Assembly (NCBI GenBank): GCA_001914695.1 | Contig: MNCZ01000052.1 | Coordinates: 2,311 to 48,374 of the forward strand | Reading direction: 5' to 3' | Source of the DNA: Gammaproteobacteria bacterium 13_2_20CM_66_19 | GTDB lineage: Bacteria; Pseudomonadota; Gammaproteobacteria; Steroidobacterales; Steroidobacteraceae | Length of the DNA stretch: 46,064 nt | Program-made: the position numbers and the translations under genes | Shown here: piece by piece, positions 1 to 8,243 of the stretch | Layout of the letters: every line of letters starts with the position of its first letter | How positions within the stretch are numbered: position 1 is the first letter of the stretch | The notes under the pieces: model-generated | Database searches by the model: none | What the model was told of the DNA's origin: nothing | The model's input: only the letters and a program-made list of their open reading frames with translations

Positions 1-1533
1 GCGCTGCGGGTGTGTGCCGATCCCGGCAACATGCCGCTCTCCAACAGCCGCGGCGAAGGTTTCGAGAACAAGATCGCGCGCGTGCTCGCACGGGCGCTCG
101 ACACCGGCGTCGAGAACTACTACCGCCCGGGTGTCGAGCGCGGTCTCACGCGCACGACGCTCGATGCCGACCAGTGCGACCTGATGCTCGACATGCCCGC
201 CGATGCGGATGACGTGCTCACCACCACGCCGCTGTACCGCTCGACCTACGTGCTCGCCTACCGCAGCGATCGGGGCCTTGCCATCAAGAGTCTCGACGAT
301 CCACGCCTCAAGACCCTGAGAGTCGGCGTTTACGAGACTTCGGCTATCCGCGAGGCGCTCGCCGAGCACGACGTCCGCAAGGTTCGCATTCACTACCTCA
401 GCCACGACGCCGATCTGGTGCCGGCGGATCAGCCGAGCCATCAGGTCCAGCAGGTGATCGACGGCGAGCTCGACGTGGCGGCGGCCTGGGGCCCGCTGGC
501 GGGCTACTACCGCACCGTCAAGCAGGCACCGCTGGTGATCCAGCCCGTCAACCTGATGGATGACTACGTGCCGCTCGAGTTCGACATGGCCGTCGCGGTG
601 CGACGCAACGATCGCGATCTGCAAGGCCGCCTTGAGCAGGCCATACGGCAGGAGCGCGACGCGCTGCGCGCGATCCTGGATGAGTACGGCGTGCCGCTGG
701 TGCGCTGCGACACCTGCATCATCAGCGGCGACCTGGCCGCGCATGGGCCGTACCGGAAACGCCCTCCGCAGGCTCCGGAGCGCGGCGGGACGTCGGTCAG
801 CATCGCGCAGCTGAACGACTGGCTCGCGCATGGCGCGAGCATCGCCGTGGAGCTCAACAATGCGGTCCTGGCCGAGGACCGGGCGCGCGTGCTTTACCTG
901 CTCGAGAAGAAGCACGCGGAGGTCGGAGCGCTCGACCTGCAAGGCGAGACGCCGCTGCATCATGCGCTGATGCAGAGGTCCGATTCCATGGTGGGGCTGT
1001 TGCTCGCGCACGGGGCCGACGTCAACCAGCGCGATCGCGACGGCTGGGCGCCACTCATGACGGCGGCGTACTACGACGATGCCGCCGACATCAAGGTGTT
1101 GGCCGCACGCGGCGCCGATCCCAATGCCGTGAGCGCGCAGAATCTCACGCCCCTCGGTATCGCCGTGCAGTACGGCAAGGACGCCGCCGCCGTGGCGCTC
1201 GTCGAGGCAGGCGCCGATACGGGACGTCCGATCGGCGAGGCCGCTTACACGCCTTTGATGCTCGCGAGCGCGAACGGCTCGCTACGCGTGGCCCGCGCTC
1301 TGATCGAGAAGGGCGCCGACTTGAACGCCCGCAACAGCGGCGGCGTCACCGCGCTCATGATCGCGGCCGCCAAGGGTCACGCCGACGTGGTGGAGCTGCT
1401 GGTGCGTGCCGGCGCCGACGTCGGGGCGCAGACGGATCATGGCGATACCGCGCTGTCCATCGCGCGCGCCAGGGGCGACCAGAAGGTGATCAAGCTGCTC
1501 GATGAAGCGCCCCGCGGGCATTCCGGTGCCTAG
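1..1533 (+). CDS. Quinoprotein dehydrogenase-associated periplasmic binding protein with C-terminal ankyrin repeats (5' partial)
   Basis: The reading frame is open from the first base, so the signal peptide and true start lie upstream; the GTG at position 10 is internal. The visible start (ALRVCADPGNMPLSN, then GEGFENKIA) is typical of the substrate-binding-like proteins encoded beside PQQ alcohol dehydrogenases (XoxJ/MxaJ-type, TIGR03871-like). That domain covers about residues 1-250 and carries a CDTC cysteine pair near residue 235. From about residue 280 to 503 the protein becomes ankyrin repeats with recurring GADVN, GADPN and GADLNA turns and TPLHHA, APLMTA, TPLMLA and TALMIA helices, roughly six repeats. 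XoxJ-type proteins are thought to help activate the dehydrogenase in the periplasm; the ankyrin part would add a protein-binding surface. The ORF is intact to its TAG stop and is followed 12 bases later by a cytochrome gene. The family call is confident; the role of the ankyrin tail is inferred. Confidence 0.85.
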   Translation, partial: ALRVCADPGNMPLSNSRGEGFENKIARVLARALDTGVENYYRPGVERGLTRTTLDADQCDLMLDMPADADDVLTTTPLYRSTYVLAYRSDRGLAIKSLDDPRLKTLRVGVYETSAIREALAEHDVRKVRIHYLSHDADLVPADQPSHQVQQVIDGELDVAAAWGPLAGYYRTVKQAPLVIQPVNLMDDYVPLEFDMAVAVRRNDRDLQGRLEQAIRQERDALRAILDEYGVPLVRCDTCIISGDLAAHGPYRKRPPQAPERGGTSVSIAQLNDWLAHGASIAVELNNAVLAEDRARVLYLLEKKHAEVGALDLQGETPLHHALMQRSDSMVGLLLAHGADVNQRDRDGWAPLMTAAYYDDAADIKVLAARGADPNAVSAQNLTPLGIAVQYGKDAAAVALVEAGADTGRPIGEAAYTPLMLASANGSLRVARALIEKGADLNARNSGGVTALMIAAAKGHADVVELLVRAGADVGAQTDHGDTALSIARARGDQKVIKLLDEAPRGHSGA

Positions 1534-1545
1534 ACGGGGCGCACA

Positions 1546-2085
1546 GTGCAGAGGTGTACGTTCATGATGTGCGTTGCCGGTCTGACGTCGAGCCTGCTCT
1601 CCGCCGGGCAGGTGAGTCCGCCAGTGCCTGCCGCGCCGAGCGCCCCGGCCCCCGCGGCCCCGGCTGCCCCCGCGAACGGCATGATCCCGATGCAGCGGGC
1701 GGACGCCACGCCCAGGGGCCAGCTCAAGAACCCCTATTCGGACGGTGATGCGGCGGTGGTGGAGTCCGGACACCAGTCCTACCTCAAATACGCCTGCAGC
1801 GGCTGTCACGGCGGCAACGGTGGCGGGGGCATGTGTCCGCCACTCACCAATGACGTCTGGGTCTACGGCGGCGACGACGATACCCTCTTCAGGCTGGTCG
1901 CCTACGGCACCGACGCGCTGCAGGCCAAGGGCTACGGCCGCAAGGGCACGGAGAACGTGGTCGGCCCGATGCCCCCGATGGGGCAGATCGTGCAGACCGA
2001 CGACGAAGTGTGGCGCATCCTCGCGTTTGTGCGCTCGAATTATCATGGAGCGCCGGAATGCAAGTTCGGCTGCGGGAGCGACTAG
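1546..2085 (+). CDS. Periplasmic c-type cytochrome, candidate electron acceptor of a PQQ alcohol dehydrogenase
   Basis: This 179-residue protein has one haem-binding CSGCH at residues 84-88, and a methionine-rich stretch (GPMPPMGQ, around residue 145) that can supply the axial Met ligand. It therefore looks like a class I monohaem cytochrome. With the GTG start at 1546 the N-terminus (MQRCTFMMCVAGLTSSLLSA) reads as a short signal peptide, followed by an Ala/Pro-rich linker to about residue 45. An in-frame ATG at 1564 is an alternative start that drops the basic residue. It follows the XoxJ-like gene closely, so it probably accepts electrons from a PQQ-dependent alcohol dehydrogenase encoded upstream, in the manner of XoxG/MxaG. 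That partner is not in the window, so the assignment rests on context. A further Cys pair near the C-terminus (PECKFGCGSD) may form a disulfide. Confidence 0.8.
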   Translation: MQRCTFMMCVAGLTSSLLSAGQVSPPVPAAPSAPAPAAPAAPANGMIPMQRADATPRGQLKNPYSDGDAAVVESGHQSYLKYACSGCHGGNGGGGMCPPLTNDVWVYGGDDDTLFRLVAYGTDALQAKGYGRKGTENVVGPMPPMGQIVQTDDEVWRILAFVRSNYHGAPECKFGCGSD

Positions 2086-2115
2086 CCCGCCTTCGGGGAG
2101 CGGAGGGAGCCTGAC

Positions 2116-4113
2116 ATGATGCGTACGCGAGCTGCGTCCCACAACGGTCCCGACCCGATCGCCAATCTGGTCCGCAGGCACGGTGCGGAGCTGCCCATCT
2201 CCGACGTTGTCCGCAGCTCCTGGAGCCGGTGCCTCAACGCCTTCGCGCTCGACCCTCACGAGATCCGGCATCCCCACAGTGTCGAGCGGGCGGACCTGCA
2301 GGCGCGCCGCGAGCGACTCGGAGTGCTGCTATCCATCGCGCGTATCGAGATGGAGGCCTTGGGGAAGCTCATGAAGCACTCCGAGTACAGCATCATGCTG
2401 ACCGATAGCGACGGGGTGATCGTGAGCTACCTCGGTGACACGGGCTTTTCGGCTACGGCCCGGCGCAGCGGTTTCCGCGAAGGAGTGATGTGGGGCGAGC
2501 GCGAGATGGGTACCAACGGCATGGGGACCTGCCTGATCGCCGAGCGGCCCGTCATGATCCATCGCACCGACCACTTCCTCGCGCAGAACACGCAGCTGAC
2601 CTGCTCGGCAGCGCCGATCTTCAACATGCGCGGGGAACTGCTGGCAGCGCTCGACATCTCCGGTGCCTCGTCCAGTCCGCAGCCCCACACCCTGGCGTTG
2701 GTCGACATGGCGGCGCAGAACGTCGAAAACCGCACCTTGCTGAGCGCCTGCAAGGAATTCCACGTGGTACGCTTTCACCGCTGTCCGGAATTCGTCAGCA
2801 CGCCGGGCGAAGGCGTGCTGGCGTTCGACGATCAGGGCCTCGTCAAGGGCGCCAACCGCGCCGCGCTCAAATTGCTCGGGTATCGAGACCACGAGGCGGT
2901 GTGCGGGCAGCCGGTGGAGCGAATCCTCGATACGAGCTTCGCGACGCTGATGCGCTTGACGGGACACAGCAGCTATCCGGCCGAGCCGCTGAGCTCGAAG
3001 CTGCCCCAGCGGCGCTGGTTTGCGAGCGTGCATACGCCGGCAGGAGCGTCGCGACCCGCGCACGCCAGTGCCGGCCCCAGTGTGCGCACGGAGGGCGAGG
3101 CGGGCGCTGCCGAGGCGCGCGGCCCCCTCGATTGCCTGGAGTCCGCGGATCCGACCATGCACTCCTGCGTGGAGATCCTGCGGCGGGTCGTCGATCGCGA
3201 CATCTCGGTGCTGCTGCTCGGCGAAACCGGTACCGGCAAGGGCTATTGCGCGCGTGCCATCCATAACGCCAGTAGCCGCGCCGACAAGCCCTTCGTGACG
3301 GTCAACTGCGCCGCCATTCCCGAGACCCTGATCGAGAGCGAGCTGTTCGGTCACAAGGGGGGCGCCTTCACCGGCGCCACCCGCGAGGGCGGCATGGGCC
3401 GCATTCTGCAGGCGAACGGCGGCACGCTGTTCCTGGACGAGATCGGCGACATGCCGCTCGCACTGCAAACGCGGCTGCTGAACGTGATCGAGGATCGTGA
3501 GGTGATGCCGCTCGGCGGCAACAAGGTGGTGAGCGTGGATGTGCGTGTCATCAGCGCCACGCAGCATCATCCGCTCGACCTGATTGCACGGGGGCAGTTC
3601 CGTGAGGATCTGTACTACCGGCTCAATGGGATCACGGTGCGCCTGCCGCCATTGCGTCAGCGCACCGATGGGGCGGAGCTGATTCGCAAGCTGCTGTACG
3701 ACGAGGCTCCCGGCACGCCGTTCGAGCTCGAACCAGCGTTGCTCGAGCGGTTGCTGGCTCACGGCTGGCCGGGCAATCTTCGTCAGCTGCGCAATGTCCT
3801 TCGTACCATGCTCGCGTTGCGCACCTCGGATCGACTGACGCTGGCCGACTTCAACGAGGAGTGGCTCGCCGGGAATGCCGCGCAGGGCACGCCCGGCGAG
3901 GCGGCGTCGCACCTCGAGCGCGACGGCGAGAGTGTGCTGAGCGATGCGGAACGCGATGCCCTGCGGCGCGTGCTCGAGATGTGCCAGTGGAACGTCAGCG
4001 AGGCCGCGGCCCGGCTACACATCAGCCGTCGCACGATTTACCGCAAGATTCATCGACACGGATTACTGCGTCACGCCCAGAGCCTCAGGGCGGGCACGGG
4101 GGAGTCCGAATGA
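2116..4113 (+). CDS. Sigma-54-dependent AcoR-type transcriptional activator (GAF, AAA+, Fis HTH)
   Basis: The protein is 665 aa. Residues about 75-215 form a GAF-like sensor ([20 protein letters not shown] is typical of AcoR-type regulators), followed by a PAS-like stretch around 225-300. The AAA+ domain has Walker A GETGTGKG near residue 369, an intact GAFTGA sigma-54 contact loop near 416, Walker [10 protein letters not shown], and an arginine finger region [10 protein letters not shown] Fis-type helix-turn-helix ends the protein ([21 protein letters not shown], about 623-645). The start at 2116 has a purine-rich ribosome site (GGAGGGAG). It lies between the cytochrome and the formaldehyde-oxidation genes, so alcohol or aldehyde catabolism is the likely target; AcoR-type proteins control alcohol, acetoin and PQQ-dehydrogenase genes in other bacteria. 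I found no convincing -24/-12 promoter immediately before gfa. The ligand is unknown. Confidence 0.9.
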   Translation: MMRTRAASHNGPDPIANLVRRHGAELPISDVVRSSWSRCLNAFALDPHEIRHPHSVERADLQARRERLGVLLSIARIEMEALGKLMKHSEYSIMLTDSDGVIVSYLGDTGFSATARRSGFREGVMWGEREMGTNGMGTCLIAERPVMIHRTDHFLAQNTQLTCSAAPIFNMRGELLAALDISGASSSPQPHTLALVDMAAQNVENRTLLSACKEFHVVRFHRCPEFVSTPGEGVLAFDDQGLVKGANRAALKLLGYRDHEAVCGQPVERILDTSFATLMRLTGHSSYPAEPLSSKLPQRRWFASVHTPAGASRPAHASAGPSVRTEGEAGAAEARGPLDCLESADPTMHSCVEILRRVVDRDISVLLLGETGTGKGYCARAIHNASSRADKPFVTVNCAAIPETLIESELFGHKGGAFTGATREGGMGRILQANGGTLFLDEIGDMPLALQTRLLNVIEDREVMPLGGNKVVSVDVRVISATQHHPLDLIARGQFREDLYYRLNGITVRLPPLRQRTDGAELIRKLLYDEAPGTPFELEPALLERLLAHGWPGNLRQLRNVLRTMLALRTSDRLTLADFNEEWLAGNAAQGTPGEAASHLERDGESVLSDAERDALRRVLEMCQWNVSEAAARLHISRRTIYRKIHRHGLLRHAQSLRAGTGESE

Positions 4114-4129
4114 GTTCCTGACAGGAACT
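4113..4129. promoter_or_regulatory. Perfect 8-bp inverted repeat, candidate operator upstream of gfa
   Basis: AGTTCCTG-A-CAGGAACT is an exact inverted repeat with a single central base. It begins on the last base of the activator stop codon, 43 bases before the gfa start. The one-base centre and lack of a T-tract make a protein-binding site more likely than a terminator. The protein that would bind it is unknown; the adjacent AcoR-type activator is one candidate. Confidence 0.45.
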
Positions 4130-4171
4130 GCAGATGTCGCGTTCAAACCCAGAGGCGAGGCTAAAACTACC

Positions 4172-4744
4172 ATGGCAATCAAGATTCACCCCCTGGTTGA
4201 TCAGGGTGTAAAGCAAGGCGCGGCGGGCTTCGCCGGCGGAACACTCACCTGCAGGTGCACGCGCGATCCGGTCACGGTGCGCGTCGCGTCGAACGTGGCG
4301 TTCAACCACGTGTGCGGCTGCACCAAGTGCTGGAAGCCCGAAGGCGCGTTGTTCTCGCTGGTCGGCGTAGCCGGACGGGACAAGGTCAGCGTGACCGCGA
4401 ACGACAAGAAGCTCAAGATCGTGGACGAGAAGGCCGCCATCCAGCGCTACGCCTGCACCGGGTGCGGTGTGCACATGTACGGGCGCATCGAGAACAAGGC
4501 TCATCCCTTCTTCGGCTTCGACTTCTTCCATGTCGAGCTGTCGAAGGAGAGCGGCTGGGAGGCCCCAGGCTTCGCCGCATTCGTCTCCTCGATCATCGAG
4601 TCGGGATTCCCACCGGCTCGCATGGGTGAGGTCCGTGCACGGCTGAAGGAGCTGAAGCTGGAGCCCTACGACTGCCTGTCGCCGGCGCTCATGGATCTCA
4701 TCGCGACCCATGCGGCCAAGGCGAAGGGCGTGCTCGCCGCGTAG
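4172..4744 (+). CDS. gfa: S-(hydroxymethyl)glutathione synthase (glutathione-dependent formaldehyde-activating enzyme)
   Basis: Gfa condenses formaldehyde with glutathione to S-(hydroxymethyl)glutathione, the substrate of the enzyme encoded next. The 190-residue length is usual for full Gfa. The zinc-binding cysteine pattern is present: [17 protein letters not shown] and [13 protein letters not shown], and the whole is a CENP-V/GFA fold protein. The start is set at 4172, where the sequence [12 protein letters not shown] matches the family's N-terminus. The frame is open further upstream but that extension overlaps the activator gene and has no family similarity. It is followed 93 bases later by adhC/flhA, so the two form a formaldehyde-oxidation pair linked to the alcohol-oxidation genes upstream. 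Confidence 0.92.
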   Translation: MAIKIHPLVDQGVKQGAAGFAGGTLTCRCTRDPVTVRVASNVAFNHVCGCTKCWKPEGALFSLVGVAGRDKVSVTANDKKLKIVDEKAAIQRYACTGCGVHMYGRIENKAHPFFGFDFFHVELSKESGWEAPGFAAFVSSIIESGFPPARMGEVRARLKELKLEPYDCLSPALMDLIATHAAKAKGVLAA

Positions 4745-4837
4745 CGCCGCAGCTGCGGGGAAAATAGCGCCCCGCGCGTGCGCGGGGCGACTGTGCTTCG
4801 GACTCCTCACCGCTTCCGAATGAGGGAAGTTTTCGCC

Positions 4838-5947
4838 ATGAAAACACGTGCTGCAATTGCTCACGCCGCCGGCAAGCCACTGGAAATCGTGACCGTCGAT
4901 CTCGACGGCCCCAAGAGCGGCGAAGTGATGGTCGAGCTCAAGGCCACGGGGGTGTGCCACACCGACGAGTTCACGCGCTCCGGCGGAGATCCGGAAGGCC
5001 TATTTCCCGCGATTCTCGGGCATGAGGGCGCCGGGATCGTGGTCGATGTGGGTCCGGGAGTCACCTCGGTGAAGAAGGGCGACCACGTCATCCCGCTCTA
5101 CACACCCGAGTGCCGGCAGTGCAAGAGCTGCCTGTCGCGCAAGACGAACCTCTGCACCGCGATCCGCGCGACCCAGGGAAAGGGCGTGATGCCCGACGGC
5201 ACCAGCCGCTTCTCCCTCGGCAAGGACAAGGTGTTCCACTACATGGGCTGCTCGACGTTCTCCAACTTCACCGTACTGCCCGAGATTGCGGTGGCGAAGA
5301 TCCGCGAGGACGCCCCCTTCGACAAGGTCTGCTACATCGGCTGCGGCGTGACCACCGGCATCGGCGCCGTGATCAATACCGCCAAGGTGGAACCCGGCGC
5401 GAACGTAGTCGTGTTCGGTCTCGGCGGCATCGGCCTCAACGTGGTGCAGGGCGCGCGTCTCGCGGGCGCCAACAAGATCATCGGTGTCGATCTCAACCCC
5501 AATCGCAAGGCGCTGAGTGAGAAATTCGGCATGACGCATTTCGTGAACCCCAAGGAGGTCGAGGGCGATCTGGTGGCGCACCTCGTGGCGCTCACCGACG
5601 GGGGGGCGGACTACAGCTTCGAATGCGTCGGCAACGTGAATCTGATGCGTCAGGCGCTCGAATGCTGTCACCGCGGCTGGGGCGTGTCGGTCATCATCGG
5701 CGTGGCCGGCGCGGGCCAGGAGATCAAGACCCGTCCCTTCCAGCTGGTCACGGGCCGTGTGTGGAAGGGCACCGCCTTCGGCGGCGCCCGCGGGCGCACC
5801 GACGTACCGAAGATCGTGGACTGGTACATGGAAAAGAAGATCGCCATCGATCCTCTGATCACGCACAAGATGCCGCTCGATAAGATCAACGACGCCTTCG
5901 ATCTGATGCACGCGGGCACCTCGATCAGGAGCGTGATCACGTACTGA
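4838..5947 (+). CDS. adhC: S-(hydroxymethyl)glutathione dehydrogenase, class III alcohol dehydrogenase
   Basis: This NAD-linked zinc enzyme (also called FrmA or FlhA) oxidises S-(hydroxymethyl)glutathione to S-formylglutathione. At 369 aa it is the normal family length. Catalytic-zinc residues sit in GVCHTDEF and GHEGAG, the structural-zinc cysteines in ECRQCKSC and the following NLC, and the nucleotide-binding GLGGIGL lies in the Rossmann half. The ATG at 4838 is preceded by GAGGGAAG at suitable spacing, and the start [18 protein letters not shown] is canonical; the 20 residues upstream in frame are not. No S-formylglutathione hydrolase or formate dehydrogenase is seen nearby, so the rest of the path must be encoded elsewhere. 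Confidence 0.95.
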   Translation: MKTRAAIAHAAGKPLEIVTVDLDGPKSGEVMVELKATGVCHTDEFTRSGGDPEGLFPAILGHEGAGIVVDVGPGVTSVKKGDHVIPLYTPECRQCKSCLSRKTNLCTAIRATQGKGVMPDGTSRFSLGKDKVFHYMGCSTFSNFTVLPEIAVAKIREDAPFDKVCYIGCGVTTGIGAVINTAKVEPGANVVVFGLGGIGLNVVQGARLAGANKIIGVDLNPNRKALSEKFGMTHFVNPKEVEGDLVAHLVALTDGGADYSFECVGNVNLMRQALECCHRGWGVSVIIGVAGAGQEIKTRPFQLVTGRVWKGTAFGGARGRTDVPKIVDWYMEKKIAIDPLITHKMPLDKINDAFDLMHAGTSIRSVITY

Positions 5948-5954
5948 GCCCGGG

Positions 5955-7022
5955 ATGAGGCGAAAGACCAGGGTCGACACGGGGTCTCGGATGGCGGCTG
6001 CCGCAGCGCTGCTGACGGCGACCTTGCTGTCCTCGGGCGTCGCGGCCGCTCCCGCCGGCGGGGCGCCGGAGCGCCTCTACGTCTCCGACGAGACCGGCGG
6101 CGACGTGGTGATCGTCGATCCGCAGCGCAGGAGCGTCGTGGCACGCATCGCCGTCGGCAAGCGTCCGCGTGGCATCCAGCTGTCCTCGGATCACCAGACA
6201 CTGTACGTGGCACTGTCGGGCTCGCCGATCGCTGGCCCCAATGTGGATGAGTCGAAGCTGCCACCCCCCGATCGTCGCTACGACGGCATCGGCGTGGTCG
6301 ACCTCAAGCTGCAGAAGCTGATCAACACCTACCCGAGCGGCGCGGACCCCGAGGCCTTCGCCCTGTCACATGACGGCAAGGTCCTGTACGTCTCGAACGA
6401 GGACGTCGGCAAGCTGTCGGCCGTCGATCTGACCCGTGGCACCGTGCGCGCGACCGTGGCCGTCGGGTCGGAGCCCGAGGGGGTTGCGGTCAGCCACGAC
6501 GACCGCATCGTCTACGTCACCTGCGAGACCTCCAACAGCCTCTATGTGATTGACGCGCATACCATGCACGTGCTGGCGCAGATTCCGACCGAGAAGCGCC
6601 CGCGCGGTATATTCCTGGGGCGCCAGTCGCACCGCGGCTATGCCACGGACGAATTCGGCGCGGCGCTCACGGTGTTCAGCACCGACGACTACCAGGTGGT
6701 GCAGACGATTGCGCTCGGCGACCCGAAGGTCGTGCGTCCGATGGGCATCGCCTCGACGGACGGTCGACGGCTGTACGTCACCACCGGGCGATTCGGCGCA
6801 TTGCTGGAGGTGGACCCCGGAGCGGGTCGAGTTCTCAGGACCATCGAGGATGTCGGGAAGCGTCCCTGGGGCGTGGCGTTGAGCCGAGATGGTGAGAAGG
6901 CCTACACGGCCAACGGCCCCTCGGGCGATGTCTCGGTCATCGATCTGCAGTCAGGTCGCGTAGAGACGCGGATCGCGGTCGGAGGCAGCCCCTGGGGCGT
7001 GGTGGCGGCGGCGGTGCGCTGA
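5955..7022 (+). CDS. PQQ-dependent catabolism-associated YVTN beta-propeller protein, exported
   Basis: The 355-residue protein begins with a signal peptide (basic start, then MAAAAALLTATLLSSGVAAA) and continues as repeated blades of the YVTN/NHL type. Examples are GGDVVIVDPQRRSVVARI, KVLYVSNEDVGKLSAVDL, RIVYVTCETSNSLYVIDA and KAYTANGPSGDVSVIDL, with RPRGI and PWGV turns between strands. It matches the beta-propeller family found beside PQQ alcohol dehydrogenase genes (TIGR03866-like). Its biochemical function has not been settled; a periplasmic scaffold or binding role is the usual suggestion. It starts 7 bases after adhC on the same strand, so it is probably in one transcript with gfa and adhC. 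Confidence 0.85.
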   Translation: MRRKTRVDTGSRMAAAAALLTATLLSSGVAAAPAGGAPERLYVSDETGGDVVIVDPQRRSVVARIAVGKRPRGIQLSSDHQTLYVALSGSPIAGPNVDESKLPPPDRRYDGIGVVDLKLQKLINTYPSGADPEAFALSHDGKVLYVSNEDVGKLSAVDLTRGTVRATVAVGSEPEGVAVSHDDRIVYVTCETSNSLYVIDAHTMHVLAQIPTEKRPRGIFLGRQSHRGYATDEFGAALTVFSTDDYQVVQTIALGDPKVVRPMGIASTDGRRLYVTTGRFGALLEVDPGAGRVLRTIEDVGKRPWGVALSRDGEKAYTANGPSGDVSVIDLQSGRVETRIAVGGSPWGVVAAAVR

Positions 7023-7049
7023 CCTGTGCGGCACGCAGCTGCGGCTCTT

Positions 7050-7069
7050 CGCAGCGAGCTTTCGCTGCG
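7050..7069. terminator. Stem-loop between convergent genes, candidate bidirectional terminator
   Basis: CGCAGCGA-GCTT-TCGCTGCG is a perfect 8-bp stem with a 4-base loop, 28 bases after the stop of the beta-propeller gene. No long T-tract follows, so efficiency as an intrinsic terminator is uncertain. Confidence 0.5.
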
Positions 7070-7074
7070 TGCGG

Positions 7075-7090
7075 CGTGCCGTGAGGCACG
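7075..7090. terminator. Second short stem-loop, candidate terminator for the minus-strand YHS gene
   Basis: CGTGCC-GTGA-GGCACG is a perfect 6-bp stem with a 4-base loop lying immediately downstream of the stop codon of the minus-strand gene ending at 7093. It has no T-tract and may act together with the adjacent stem-loop. Confidence 0.4.
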
Positions 7091-7092
7091 GC

Positions 7093-8181
7093 TTACGGCA
7101 CCACGTGCGAGGGCCCGAGGTCCTTCCACTCGTAGCGCGGCACCTGAACCCACTGACCGCTCTTGAGCTCGGGCACTTTGTGCACCCGGGTCTGCTCGAT
7201 GGTCATCTGGCCGTCCTTGTCGGTGATCCAGAAGTCGATGTCGTAGATCTGGTCCTTGGTGCCGACCGCGCGAAAATCGGTGCAGGCGAAGTAGTGACCG
7301 TTGTCATCGAGCTGGCGGACGGGCAAGTGGGTGTCGATGAACTCCAGATCGAGCACCTTGCCGGTCTTGTCATCCTTGAGCTTGAACACGCCGTGGTTCT
7401 TCGTGGCTTCGGCGAGGGCACCCTGCTCAACCGCCGACATCACCTCCCAGCCCCGCTTGGTGGCCATGTGTCCGGGGTGCTCGGAGGCCGGGATCCACCA
7501 CCAGGGCACCGGTGAGCGTGCCGTCAACGTCCACGACCCCTCGGCCTTGATCGGCTCCTTGTAGATGCGGATCTCCTGCACCTTGAGCTGCCCGTCGCTT
7601 GGGGCCACCCAGAAATCGATGAGGTAGCGTTTCTGCGCGTCCTGCGGATCGTGAAACTTCACGTCCGGGAAGAAGCCATAGCCGTCGATGGTGCGCGTGA
7701 AGTCGATGCCGTCGAACGCCAGTTTCAGCTGCGTCCCGTCGGCCGGGTCCCCGAGCGGGAAGAGGCCGCCGCTGGCCTTGGCGCGCTCTTCGATGAGCCC
7801 CTTGACCAACGTCTCGGCATCGCCGCTGTCGAAGTTCTGCATCGCCTTCTCGGTGGAGTCGGCGCTGCTGGCGGCGATGAAATCGCGCGCTTTCTGCAGA
7901 TTCGCGCCCGGGTTTTCCAGGAAGGATTTCCTGGCGTCCTCGCTGCTGAAGCAGTAGTTCTTGCCGTCCTTGTCCGCCCAGGTGACTGCGCACTTGGTCA
8001 TGATGTGCCGGCCCTGGGACAGGCCTTCCACGCACTGCCCACCGAACTCGGCCGCGGCCTCCGGCGTACCGGCGCGGGCGGGAATGAGGGCAGCGCAACC
8101 GAGCAGGGCGCCGATGAGTGCGACCCGCTTGGTGCGGGGGAAGGTCAAAGCGCCGTAGAGGTTCAGGGTATCGGGCTTCAT
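7093..8181 (-). CDS. Secreted YHS-domain protein with an internally duplicated C-terminal domain, function unknown
   Basis: This 362-residue protein has a signal peptide (VALIGALLGCAALIPARA) with a probable cleavage after ARA at residue 38. Cys29 within it gives a weak alternative lipobox. Residues about 44-103 resemble a YHS domain (FGGQCVEGLSQG, TWADKDGKNYCFSS, ARKSFLENP), a fold often linked to metals. The rest holds two related units, about 150-210 and 275-337, each beginning with an alternating hydrophobic strand (LKLAF, LDLEF) and ending with IDFW, DGQ, a strand and K-x-P. The gene follows cbbR on the same strand at a 62-base gap, so it may be transcribed from the cbbR promoter, yet it lies next to the PQQ-associated genes. 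I do not recognise a named family for the whole protein. Confidence 0.75.
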   Translation of the reverse strand: MKPDTLNLYGALTFPRTKRVALIGALLGCAALIPARAGTPEAAAEFGGQCVEGLSQGRHIMTKCAVTWADKDGKNYCFSSEDARKSFLENPGANLQKARDFIAASSADSTEKAMQNFDSGDAETLVKGLIEERAKASGGLFPLGDPADGTQLKLAFDGIDFTRTIDGYGFFPDVKFHDPQDAQKRYLIDFWVAPSDGQLKVQEIRIYKEPIKAEGSWTLTARSPVPWWWIPASEHPGHMATKRGWEVMSAVEQGALAEATKNHGVFKLKDDKTGKVLDLEFIDTHLPVRQLDDNGHYFACTDFRAVGTKDQIYDIDFWITDKDGQMTIEQTRVHKVPELKSGQWVQVPRYEWKDLGPSHVVP

Positions 8182-8243
8182 AGGCCAGTCGGCTTGGCGC
8201 GTGGCGCACCGTATCCGCGGTGCCGGGAGGTGAGAGATCGATG

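Noticed and set aside
1282..2277. Long minus-strand ORF (331 codons) across the ankyrin and cytochrome genes
   Set aside because: It is antisense to two clear genes, has His/Arg/Gly-rich composition typical of the shadow frame in high-GC DNA, and shows no domain.
4114..4171. Possible -24/-12 (sigma-54) promoter before gfa
   Set aside because: No GG-N10-GC pair with the expected flanking bases was found in this gap, so I only report the palindrome.
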